Of a DNA stretch of 64,000 bases, positions 53,831 through 61,663 are shown in pieces. Position 1 is the first letter of the stretch. The number at the start of each line of letters is the position of its first letter. The stretch comes from UBA5078 sp051252515. GTDB taxonomy: Bacteria; Pseudomonadota; Gammaproteobacteria; Pseudomonadales; Pseudohongiellaceae. Below the pieces are notes generated by a model. It had not been told where the DNA came from. It saw only the letters and a program-made list of their open reading frames with translations, and did not search any database. The position numbers and the translations under genes were made by a program. The stretch is from contig JBPOFS010000003.1 of assembly GCA_051252515.1 (NCBI GenBank), forward strand, positions 1 through 64,000, given 5' to 3'.

Positions 53831-56266
53831 TCAGTGTGTATTGACGTGCAATTCATCATTGCTTTTGTCGCCCTCTTCCGAGCTAGACGAAATTCCTGTT
53901 TTTGGATTACCCGCACCCTCGATTGGGATGGGTTGATATTCCAATGCTAACTCAAGTACCTGATCAATCCATTTCACTGGAAATATTTCCAATTCTGCTT
54001 TCACATTATCGGGAATTTCAATCAGATCACGCTCGTTATCCGCCGGGATAATCACGCGCTTAATATTACCACGATGCGCGGCTAGCAATTTCTCTTTCAA
54101 GCCGCCAATGCGCAATACTTGTCCGCGCAATGTGATCTCGCCAGTCATGGCGATATCAGCACATATAGGGATTCCCGTTAATGCCGACACAAGCGCCGTA
54201 CACATGCCTACACCCGCACTTGGCCCGTCTTTAGGGGTTGCTCCCTCAGGCACGTGGATATGCAGATCGACACGCTCATGGAAGCCAGGCTTAAGCCCTA
54301 ATATGCCCGCACGACTACGAACTACAGTGATTGCAGCCTGAATAGACTCCTGCATGACATCGCCCAACGAGCCTGTTTTGATCGTTTTACCTTTGCCTTC
54401 TAGGGCAACGGCTTCGATTGTTAGCAACTCTCCACCAACGGAGGTCCACGCAAGACCATTAACTTGGCCAACGAGGTTTTTCTCTTCCGCCATTCCGTAG
54501 TCAAACTTGCGCACGCCTGAATATTTCTCAAGCAACTCACCAGTGAGAACGATTGGATCTGGTTTCTTAGTGGATGCGTTTTCTTTCACGACTTTACGGC
54601 AAATCTTAGCAATCTCTCGCTCAAGATTACGTACGCCCGCCTCGCGAGTGTAGTAACGCACTAAGTCACGAATAGGCTCTTCACCTATGCTCAACTCATT
54701 TTTACGCAAGCCATTATTTTTCTGCTGCTTAGGCACTAAGTAGCGACTAGCAATATTCGTTTTCTCGTCTTCGGTGTATCCAGGCAATCGAATGATTTCC
54801 ATTCGATCCAACAACGGGCCAGGGATATTCATCGTATTGGAGGTACAAACAAACATCACTTCAGATAGATCGTAATCTACCTCCAAGTAATGGTCATTGA
54901 AGCTATGGTTTTGCTCGGGATCCAGCACTTCGAGCAACGCCGACGCAGGATCACCGCGATTATCCATTCCCATTTTGTCGATTTCATCGAGTAGGAATAA
55001 AGGGTTTTTAACCCCTACCTTGGATAATTTTTGCAAAAGTTTACCGGGCAAAGAGCCGATGTAAGTACGACGGTGTCCGCGAATTTCTGCCTCATCGCGC
55101 ACGCCACCCAAAGCCATACGCACAAACTTCCGATTAGTCGCACGAGCAATAGATTCTCCTAGCGAAGTTTTACCAACACCGGGTGGGCCTACCAAACACA
55201 ATATGGGCCCTTTAAGTTTTTTGACACGTTTTTGTACAGCCAAATACTCAAGAATCCGCGTTTTGACCTCTTCAAGACCGTAGTGATCGTTCTCAAGTAC
55301 TTCTTCAGCTTTATCTAAGTCTAAACGGATTTTGCTGCGTGCTTTCCACGGGATGCTGACCATCCAGTCGATATAGGTGCGCACAACCGATGCCTCAGAA
55401 GACATTGGCGACATCATGCGTAATTTGTTTAGCTCTGACAGGGCTTTTTCTTTTGCCTCTGTCGGCATTCCAGCATCGTCAATACGCTGTTTAAGCTCTT
55501 CAGCCTCATTGGGCGCGTCATCCATCTCGCCCATTTCTTTCTGAATAGCCTTCATTTGTTCGTTGAGATAATACTCACGCTGACTCTTTTCCATTTGCTT
55601 CTTAACGCGACCACGAATGCGTTTTTCCACTTGGAACAAGTCTATCTCTGATTCGATCAAGCCCATCAAGTGTTCAATGCGCGCTTGTAAGCTGACCAAT
55701 TCAAGCAAGTTTTGCTTTTCTTGGATCTGCAAAGACATATGAGAAGCAATGGTATCTACCAATCGCCCAGGCTCATCAATACTGGAGATTGATGTCATTA
55801 CCTCGGGTGGGATTTTCTTGCTTAACTGTACGTACTGCTCAAACTGGGACAGCAATGAACGCACAAGCAGATCACCCTGCTTCTCATCCATTGCATCAGG
55901 AGTGAGTTCGGCTATTTGTGCCTGGAAATAATCAGACTCTAGCTCGACAGACTTAATACGGGCGCGACTAACCCCTTCTACAAGCACTTTTACGGTGCCA
56001 TCAGGCAAGCGAATCAGCTGCAAAATGCTAGCGACCGTGCCGATTTCGAAGATGTCGCGAGTGCTTGGGTCGTCGTCAGTAGGATTTTTTTGCGCAACAA
56101 GCAGAACCTGCTTGCCGGTATTCATAGCAACTTCTAACGCCTTAATAGACTTTGGACGTCCAACAAAAAGAGGCTGTACTATTTGGGGATAAACCACCAC
56201 ATCGCGCAACGGCAATAATGGCAGTATATTTTTGATCACTTCGGTAGTGTCTGTATCTAGGCCCAT
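53831..56266 (-). CDS. lon: ATP-dependent protease La (Lon)
   Basis: The 811-residue LonA has the N-terminal substrate domain (LPLLPLRDVVVYPQIVQPLFVGR), a coiled linker, and the AAA+ module with Walker A LVGPPGVGKTSLGES near 365 and Walker B NPLFLLDEIDKMG. The protease domain has catalytic Ser in PKDGPSAGVGMC and Lys in RIGGLKEKLLAAHR. It degrades misfolded and regulatory proteins. AGGA precedes the ATG. A sigma-32 promoter and leader hairpin lie upstream. Confidence 0.98.
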   Translation of the reverse strand: MGLDTDTTEVIKNILPLLPLRDVVVYPQIVQPLFVGRPKSIKALEVAMNTGKQVLLVAQKNPTDDDPSTRDIFEIGTVASILQLIRLPDGTVKVLVEGVSRARIKSVELESDYFQAQIAELTPDAMDEKQGDLLVRSLLSQFEQYVQLSKKIPPEVMTSISSIDEPGRLVDTIASHMSLQIQEKQNLLELVSLQARIEHLMGLIESEIDLFQVEKRIRGRVKKQMEKSQREYYLNEQMKAIQKEMGEMDDAPNEAEELKQRIDDAGMPTEAKEKALSELNKLRMMSPMSSEASVVRTYIDWMVSIPWKARSKIRLDLDKAEEVLENDHYGLEEVKTRILEYLAVQKRVKKLKGPILCLVGPPGVGKTSLGESIARATNRKFVRMALGGVRDEAEIRGHRRTYIGSLPGKLLQKLSKVGVKNPLFLLDEIDKMGMDNRGDPASALLEVLDPEQNHSFNDHYLEVDYDLSEVMFVCTSNTMNIPGPLLDRMEIIRLPGYTEDEKTNIASRYLVPKQQKNNGLRKNELSIGEEPIRDLVRYYTREAGVRNLEREIAKICRKVVKENASTKKPDPIVLTGELLEKYSGVRKFDYGMAEEKNLVGQVNGLAWTSVGGELLTIEAVALEGKGKTIKTGSLGDVMQESIQAAITVVRSRAGILGLKPGFHERVDLHIHVPEGATPKDGPSAGVGMCTALVSALTGIPICADIAMTGEITLRGQVLRIGGLKEKLLAAHRGNIKRVIIPADNERDLIEIPDNVKAELEIFPVKWIDQVLELALEYQPIPIEGAGNPKTGISSSSEEGDKSNDELHVNTH

Positions 56267-56291
56267 AGCTAACGTCCTGAATAATATGTTG

Positions 56292-56309
56292 TGAGACCTT
56301 TCGGTCTCA
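56292..56309 (-). promoter_or_regulatory. GAAA-capped hairpin in the lon leader
   Basis: On the minus (mRNA) strand a perfect 7-bp stem TGAGACC / GGTCTCA is closed by the GNRA tetraloop GAAA. It lies between the predicted heat-shock start and the lon ribosome site (AGGA, about 12 nt before ATG). No U-tract follows, so it is not a terminator. Confidence 0.7.
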
Positions 56310-56325
56310 TTAAGTACAGGCGCTT

Positions 56326-56353
56326 ATGTGGGGGCTTATTGTGTATTTTTCAA
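56326..56353 (-). promoter_or_regulatory. Predicted sigma-32 (heat-shock) promoter of lon
   Basis: On the minus strand TTGAAA (56348-56353) is followed after 13 bp by CCCCCACAT (56326-56334). This closely matches the RpoH consensus TTGAAA-N13/14-CCCCAT-T. Lon is a classic RpoH target, which supports the call. Confidence 0.75.
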
Positions 56354-56355
56354 TT

Positions 56356-56406
56356 CGCCGCTTTGAGCGAAGCCCTGACTCGGAAAACTTTTTGCGCAAA
56401 GCGGCG
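56356..56406. repeat. Inverted repeat between clpX and the lon promoter
   Basis: CGCCGCTTTG (56356-56365) and CAAAGCGGCG (56397-56406) form a perfect 10-bp inverted repeat around a 31-nt loop. It starts 10 bp after the clpX stop and ends next to the lon -35. It could be the clpX mRNA-end hairpin or a regulator site. Confidence 0.5.
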
Positions 56407-56416
56407 ATAACCCCGC

Positions 56417-57706
56417 CTAATGTTCCTCGGTAGCAGCACGTGTTGGCTGTTCGCGATTCTCATAGACCAGTAGTGGTTCAGATTCACCATTGATCACTGC
56501 GGCATCAATAATGACTTTGCTGACTTTTTCCATTGAAGGAATTTTATACATAGTATCTAGAAGCACTGTTTCCATAATAGAGCGTAGGCCACGAGCACCA
56601 GTTTTGCGATCTTTGGCTTTCTGTGCAACGGCTACTAAGGCTTCGTCACGGAACTGTATTTCGACATTTTCCATTTCGAACAGCTTCTGATACTGCTTAA
56701 TTAATGCGTTCTTTGGCTCTTTAATAATACGCACGAGCGCATCTAGATCGAGTTCATCCAAAGTGGCAATCATAGGGAGACGGCCAACAAATTCCGGAAT
56801 GAGCCCGTATTTGACTAAGTCCTCTGGCTCTACATCGCGCAAGGTTTCCCCAACACGGTGTTCTAAATCTTTACTGCGCACTTCAGCACTAAAACCAATG
56901 CCACTCTTCTCAGAGCGATCACGGATAATCTTGTCGAGCCCAGCAAACGCGCCACCACAGATAAACAAGATATTCGCAGTATCGACTTGCAAGAACTCTT
57001 GTTGTGGGTGTTTGCGGCCGCCTTGAGGAGGCACAGAGGCGACAGTGCCTTCGATCAATTTAAGCAATGCTTGCTGCACGCCTTCACCGGAAACATCCCG
57101 AGTGATAGAAGGATTGTCTGACTTGCGAGAAATTTTATCGATTTCATCGATATAAACGATGCCGATTTGAGCTTTTTCAACGTCGTAGTCACACTTTTGC
57201 AAGAGCTTCTGAATGATGTTCTCAACGTCTTCGCCAACATAGCCCGCTTCAGTAAGCGTCGTGGCGTCTGCGATCGTAAAGGGTACATCCAATAGACGAG
57301 CAAGGGTTTCCGCTAATAAGGTCTTGCCTGTGCCCGTAGGGCCCACCATAAGAATATTACTCTTGCCTAGCTCTACTCCGCCGGCTGAGTTCTCATAGTT
57401 AAGACGCTTATAGTGGTTGTATACCGCAACGGCCAACACTTTCTTGGCGTTTTCTTGACCAATCACATACTCATCAAGAGTATTTTTGATTTCTTCAGGG
57501 ATAGGCAGCTTCTTTGTGCCAGTTTCTGAGTCTTTTTCCTGAATTTCTTCACGGATAATGTCGTTGCATAAATCTACGCACTCGTCGCAAACAAACACTG
57601 ACGGTCCAGCGATTAGCTTACGCACTTCATGCTGGCTCTTTCCACAGAAGGAACAATAGAGCAGTTTGCCGCTGTCATCGCCTTTGTTGAAACGATCATC
57701 TGACAT
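56417..57706 (-). CDS. clpX: ATP-dependent Clp protease ATP-binding subunit ClpX
   Basis: The 429-residue AAA+ unfoldase has an N-terminal zinc domain (CSFCGKSQHEV...CDECVDLC), Walker A VGPTGTGKTLLAET, pore loop GYVGEDVE, Walker B VYIDEIDKISRK and sensor 2 GARGLRSIMETVLLD. It feeds ssrA-tagged and other substrates to ClpP. It is 173 bp downstream of clpP. Confidence 0.98.
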   Translation of the reverse strand: MSDDRFNKGDDSGKLLYCSFCGKSQHEVRKLIAGPSVFVCDECVDLCNDIIREEIQEKDSETGTKKLPIPEEIKNTLDEYVIGQENAKKVLAVAVYNHYKRLNYENSAGGVELGKSNILMVGPTGTGKTLLAETLARLLDVPFTIADATTLTEAGYVGEDVENIIQKLLQKCDYDVEKAQIGIVYIDEIDKISRKSDNPSITRDVSGEGVQQALLKLIEGTVASVPPQGGRKHPQQEFLQVDTANILFICGGAFAGLDKIIRDRSEKSGIGFSAEVRSKDLEHRVGETLRDVEPEDLVKYGLIPEFVGRLPMIATLDELDLDALVRIIKEPKNALIKQYQKLFEMENVEIQFRDEALVAVAQKAKDRKTGARGLRSIMETVLLDTMYKIPSMEKVSKVIIDAAVINGESEPLLVYENREQPTRAATEEH

Positions 57707-57879
57707 TCAAATTCCCTCAAAATCGATTCATTACCAGAGTACAGGACTTTGGAATACTCTCCAAACCCTAAATACTGGCTATTCTTACGCCTTATGGTAG
57801 GTCATCGGCCGGTTGGGCTACTTCGATAGAGTAGCGCGCCACCTTTTTTAAAAAGCCCAAAACCTTCACTAAGCGTGCG

Positions 57880-58494
57880 TTACATTACTCGCTGATTCAA
57901 TACCTGATCAACAAGCCCGTATTTAACGGCCTCGTCGGCACTCATGAAATTATCACGCTCAGTGTCAAAAGCGATTTCATCAAGCGATTTGCCTGTATGA
58001 TCGGCCATAATTTTGTTCAATTGATGGCGTAGTTTGATAATTTCGTTCGCTTGTATCTCAATATCGGAAGCCTGCCCTTGGGCACCGCCACTAGGCTGAT
58101 GGATCATCATGCGTGAATGCGGCAGGGCAAAACGCTTGCCCTTCGTGCCGCCGGCCAACAACAACGCCCCCATGCTAGCGGCTTGACCGATACACATGGT
58201 GCTGACGTTGGGGTTGATAAACTGCATAGTGTCATAAATCGACAAGCCAGCAGTCACTGACCCACCTGGGGAGTTGATATACAAATGGATATCCTTGTCA
58301 GGGTTCTCTGATTCAAGGAACAACAATTGCGCGACTACCAGGTTCGCCATGTGGTCTTCCACTTGGCCGGTCAAAAAGATAACGCGATCTTTAAGCAAAC
58401 GTGAGTAGATGTCGTAAGACCGCTCCCCACGTGCCGTTTGCTCAACCACCATAGGGACAAGCGCGTTAGTGACTACCTCTTGCGTATGATCCAT
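57880..58494 (-). CDS. clpP: ATP-dependent Clp protease proteolytic subunit ClpP
   Basis: The 204-residue serine protease has its catalytic triad visible: Ser107 in GQAASMGALLLAGG, His132 in RMMIHQPSGG and Asp181 in TERDNFMSADEA. The N-terminal propeptide region before ARGERSYDIYSRLL is probably removed on assembly. It starts 6 bp after tig. Confidence 0.98.
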   Translation of the reverse strand: MDHTQEVVTNALVPMVVEQTARGERSYDIYSRLLKDRVIFLTGQVEDHMANLVVAQLLFLESENPDKDIHLYINSPGGSVTAGLSIYDTMQFINPNVSTMCIGQAASMGALLLAGGTKGKRFALPHSRMMIHQPSGGAQGQASDIEIQANEIIKLRHQLNKIMADHTGKSLDEIAFDTERDNFMSADEAVKYGLVDQVLNQRVM

Positions 58495-58500
58495 AATTTC

Positions 58501-59823
58501 CTATTTCTTGCCGTCTTTGGGCGCTTCTTGCTTAATGACTTCGTCATAACTCACTTTCTTTTCAGTCACTTTAGCATCTGCCAAAATGGTTTCGAAAGCT
58601 TGATCCTCAAGCACTGAGGACTCAACAGAAGCGAGTTGCTCTTTATTACTGTAATACCAACGCACGACTTGTTCTGGTGTTTCATAAGTCGATGCGATGT
58701 CTTCAATTGTGCTCTTCACTAAGTCTGGATCGGCTTTTAGGCCTTTAACTTTAATGACTTCGCCAAGGACCAAGCCTAGTGATATGCGCTTCACTGCCTG
58801 CTCTTTGAAGAGTTCATCTGGCAACATAGAAGGATCAATATTGTTCTGACCACCACCAAACTGCTGCATGGCTTGCTTACGCAATGAATCAATCTCACCC
58901 GCCACCAAGCTCGAAGGCACTTCAACTTCGTGCTCCTTCAACAATAGCTCCATGATCTGATTCTTCACTTTTGCTTTGCTGGCATTCTTAAGCTCACGGT
59001 TCATATTTGCCGCGACTTCTTTACGGAAAGCTTCTTCGCCGCCTTCATCAATGCCGAACACAGCAAAGAATTCTTGGTTCAGCTCAGGCAATACGGCTTG
59101 GCTTGCAGAATTGACCGTGACTTTAAACTGCACGTCTTTTCCAGCCACTTCCTTATTTTGGTACTCTTCAGGGAATTTCAAGTCTAGGACGACTTCATCG
59201 CCCGCCTTTGCCTTGATAAGTCCTTTCTCAAAACCAGGGATCATGCGATCAGAACCTAGCTCTAGGTTTGTGCCTTGAGCAGAACCGCCCTCGAACTCTT
59301 CACCGTCGATTGTGCCAACGAAGTCGATGTTCAAACGGTCTTTGTTCTTCGCTTGGCGCTTGATTGGCTCCCACGTCTGACGCTGCTGACGCAAAGTCTC
59401 AATCATTTTGTTGATATTTTCATCGTCAACTTCAGCGACCAGCTTTTCAACTTTTAGTTTACTGAAATCACTAAGCTCGATTTCTGGGTACACTTCAAAG
59501 ATTGCGACGAACTCGAGGTCTTTACCCTCTTCGACTGTTTTAGGCTCTATACGAGGCTGACCAGCCGGCTTGATTTGCTGCTCAGTGATAGCGTCGTAAT
59601 AGCTCTTGCTCATGACTTCGCCGAGCACTTCTTGGCGCACACCCTGACCAAAACGACCCTTAACTACGCTTAGAGGGACTTTGCCCTTACGAAACCCGTT
59701 CAGTTTTACGGAACCGGCTGCTTCCTGGAGTCGTGCCATTACGGCAGTTTCGATGACAGACGCAGGCACTCCGACCGTCATACGACGCTCTAGCCCAGAA
59801 GTTGTTTCGATAGAAACTTGCAT
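58501..59823 (-). CDS. tig: Trigger factor
   Basis: This 440-residue ribosome-bound chaperone has the ribosome-docking signature GFRKGKVPLSVVKGRFG near residue 43. The FKBP-type isomerase domain (about 150-245; NIDFVGTIDGEEFEGGSA) and a long helical C-terminal domain follow. It is the first gene of the tig-clpP-clpX group. Confidence 0.97.
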   Translation of the reverse strand: MQVSIETTSGLERRMTVGVPASVIETAVMARLQEAAGSVKLNGFRKGKVPLSVVKGRFGQGVRQEVLGEVMSKSYYDAITEQQIKPAGQPRIEPKTVEEGKDLEFVAIFEVYPEIELSDFSKLKVEKLVAEVDDENINKMIETLRQQRQTWEPIKRQAKNKDRLNIDFVGTIDGEEFEGGSAQGTNLELGSDRMIPGFEKGLIKAKAGDEVVLDLKFPEEYQNKEVAGKDVQFKVTVNSASQAVLPELNQEFFAVFGIDEGGEEAFRKEVAANMNRELKNASKAKVKNQIMELLLKEHEVEVPSSLVAGEIDSLRKQAMQQFGGGQNNIDPSMLPDELFKEQAVKRISLGLVLGEVIKVKGLKADPDLVKSTIEDIASTYETPEQVVRWYYSNKEQLASVESSVLEDQAFETILADAKVTEKKVSYDEVIKQEAPKDGKK

Positions 59824-60174
59824 GAAAAACCCTCTAAGAAAGGCTGAGCTTAATGCCAGCCAATCGCGATCAATATTATTAAAATTTGCCGTATCAAAGC
59901 GATAAATCGGCGAATTTTCAGTTGGGAAATTAAATCAACAAGGAGTAAAGCCGTGCCACAGAAGCTACAAAGATTCCAAACACTTTAAAATTCAACCACT
60001 TAGCGGCATTATCCTGTTATCCGAAGTGCGGGATTCTCCCATACCGTCCCATTTTATTCAATAAATAATCTTGTGAGCGAACTATCCCTACCCTATCCTC
60101 AAGGCCCATTGCCAAAGGCGATCACAGCAAATGACTCTAGAGTTTGAAATTCGCAAGGAAACCTTTCACAAACC
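59824..60174. other. Divergent tig-mobA intergenic region
   Basis: This 351-bp AT-rich region should hold promoters for tig (minus) and mobA (plus); none stands out clearly. An 11-bp inverted repeat with one mismatch (59881-59891 with 59908-59918) would form a hairpin in the tig leader. No gene or tRNA is seen. Confidence 0.55.
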
Positions 60175-60795
60175 ATGAACGATCAAGAAGTGCAAAGAGT
60201 CGGCGTCATCCTAGCGGGAGGCCAATCTTCACGTATGCATTACCAAGATAAAGCCTTGCTTCCCTTAGGTGAAAAGCGTGTCATCGACCACGTAGTGGAG
60301 ACGATATCCCCGCAAGTAGATCGCCTTGTGATTAACGTCAATGCGCATTTAGAACAGTATCAAAGCCTTGGGCTTGCCCTATTAACAGATGCCTATGGAG
60401 CAAACGCTGGCCCCATTGCCGGGATAATCACAGCGATGACTTGGGCTAAAGACCAATACCCTAATGTTAAAACCATGCTTTGCTGCCCTGCCGATGTCCC
60501 GTGGTTTCCAAGCAATATTGCCGTACTTCTAGAGCAAGCGCTGCGCACCGATGCCTGTGAGGTCACTTGGCTATGCACCGATCAACAATGGCAACCTTTG
60601 TTTTCGTTGTGGTCGATTGAATCACTTGACGCATTACACGCTGCTATAGCTGCCGGCATCTATAGCCCTATGGCACTCATCAAGTCACTCCCTAACGCCA
60701 TGGTCACACTGACAAACTGTGAAGCTGGACACTTTGCCAACCTCAACACCCCGGAAGACTTGCGAATAGCACAAGACCTCCTTGCAGCTAAATAA
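60175..60795 (+). CDS. mobA: Molybdenum cofactor guanylyltransferase
   Basis: The 206-residue nucleotidyltransferase has the signature LAGGQSSRMHYQDKALLPLG at the N-terminus, then a DVPWFPS-type metal-binding region (CCPADVPWFPSNIA) and a C-terminal NLNTPEDL motif. It links GMP to molybdopterin to form the MGD cofactor. It is a solitary gene here; no MobB or molybdoenzyme is adjacent. Confidence 0.93.
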   Translation: MNDQEVQRVGVILAGGQSSRMHYQDKALLPLGEKRVIDHVVETISPQVDRLVINVNAHLEQYQSLGLALLTDAYGANAGPIAGIITAMTWAKDQYPNVKTMLCCPADVPWFPSNIAVLLEQALRTDACEVTWLCTDQQWQPLFSLWSIESLDALHAAIAAGIYSPMALIKSLPNAMVTLTNCEAGHFANLNTPEDLRIAQDLLAAK

Positions 60796-61075
60796 AATGC
60801 GAGCTCGCTCACATCTACAGAAAAATATTTATAATTTTAAATACCAAGTAAGCCATTAAAATATAAACAGTTTTTATGGAACGATTTGTTCTAAGTTATT
60901 TTTGAAATTCCGCCAAAGTTGAAAATATAGCCGCACGAATTAAACGAGCTAACACATTGTTTATACGTAACTTTACCCCTCAGGCTCGGTTATTCATTTC
61001 GCTCTTATCTATTTGTTATTACGTTTGTTTTTAAGAATTGATGTAAAGGGGCATAAAGTCACTATTAAAAACACA

Positions 61076-61090
61076 TGGCATACTTTTTGC
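61076..61090 (+). promoter_or_regulatory. Predicted sigma-54 (RpoN) promoter
   Basis: TGGCAT (61076-61081), five bases, then TTGC (61087-61090) fits TGGCAC-N5-TTGCW with the invariant GG and GC exactly 12 bp apart. Initiation near 61101 would give a leader of about 120 nt before ATG 61223. Confidence 0.65.
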
Positions 61091-61136
61091 GCCCTTCTCA
61101 GTTTTTAGCACCAGGTTTAATTTGCAAGCACTCGTT

Positions 61137-61194
61137 GACTCAGGCTTGCCATCCAATTTTTGGATTTTGCATCCGCAAAGGGCAAGCCTGGGTC
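61137..61194 (+). ncRNA. Predicted three-way-junction RNA in the leader of the DUF6316-like gene
   Basis: Three helices abut with almost no unpaired bases. P1 pairs 61137-61150 with 61181-61194 (13 of 14 pairs, plus one G-T). P2 is 61151-61156 with 61160-61165 (6 bp, TTT loop). P3 is 61166-61170 with 61175-61179 (5 bp, ATCC loop). Only G61180 is left unpaired at the junction. It ends about 14 nt before the ribosome site. No known riboswitch class was recognised. Confidence 0.6.
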
Positions 61195-61222
61195 GACGGA
61201 GACAATCAAGAGGACAACGATT

Positions 61223-61504
61223 ATGAGCAGCCTCCGTAAACACGATACCTATAGACACACTGATTTTGCTCGTTCCGAACGGATTTTTGATGACGCCGGA
61301 CTTTGGTATTTCCGTACAAGAGAAGGTGGTGATGTTGGCCCATTTAGATATGAGTCAGAAGCACTGCAAATGCTCGAAAACTTTATCACCGATATTCAGG
61401 CGCGAGAAGCCGCCGCTGCTAAACCTCAAAAACTGCAAATTCGCCGCAACGCCATCGCTTCGATAGCAGGACAAGCGATGACTCCTGCCGGTTTAGGGCA
61501 TTAA
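61223..61504 (+). CDS. DUF6316-like small protein
   Basis: The start at ATG 61223 follows AGAGG by about 10 nt; the frame is open further upstream but crosses the folded leader. The 93-residue soluble protein has RHTDFARSERIFDDAGLWYFRTREGGDVGPFRYESEA-type blocks, with a conserved-looking WYFRTREG...GPF core and a basic/Ala-rich tail (KLQIRRNAIAS). This pattern resembles small DUF6316 proteins of Pseudomonadales/Cellvibrionales. Function is unknown. It appears to have a sigma-54 promoter and a structured leader. Confidence 0.75.
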   Translation: MSSLRKHDTYRHTDFARSERIFDDAGLWYFRTREGGDVGPFRYESEALQMLENFITDIQAREAAAAKPQKLQIRRNAIASIAGQAMTPAGLGH

Positions 61505-61516
61505 GCCCTACGTTAT

Positions 61517-61550
61517 GCGCGCCAATATTTGCTAGCAAGTATTGGCGCGC
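61517..61550. repeat. 34-bp near-perfect palindrome after the DUF6316-like gene
   Basis: GCGCGCCAATA (61517-61527) and TATTGGCGCGC (61540-61550) are perfectly complementary, and the 12-nt loop holds the palindrome TTGCTAGCAA. It starts 12 bp after the stop codon. No U-run follows, so it may be an mRNA-stabilising 3' hairpin or a protein-binding site rather than a simple terminator. Confidence 0.7.
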
Positions 61551-61663
61551 AAGCCCATCGATCCTCCTTCCTCCGCGCTTAATGTCGCCAGCTTGCCTTG
61601 TCTGGGTTACACTCGTAGCCACTCTTCTTTATACGGCTTTAATAGCCTACGGAAAACAAAACC

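Larger units (their letters stand above)
60796..61222. other. Long AT-rich control region upstream of the DUF6316-like gene
   Basis: This 427-bp region begins AT-rich (60830-61060), then carries a sigma-54-type promoter at 61076-61090 and a folded leader at 61137-61194. A ribosome site (AGAGG) lies near 61209. No coding frame is supported. The AT-rich part could bind an activator, IHF or H-NS-like proteins; no specific site was identified. Confidence 0.6.

Noticed and set aside
56292..56309. ROSE or FourU RNA thermometer in the lon leader
   Set aside because: The hairpin does not sequester the AGGA ribosome site and lacks the U-G-rich pairing of those classes; only a generic hairpin is claimed.
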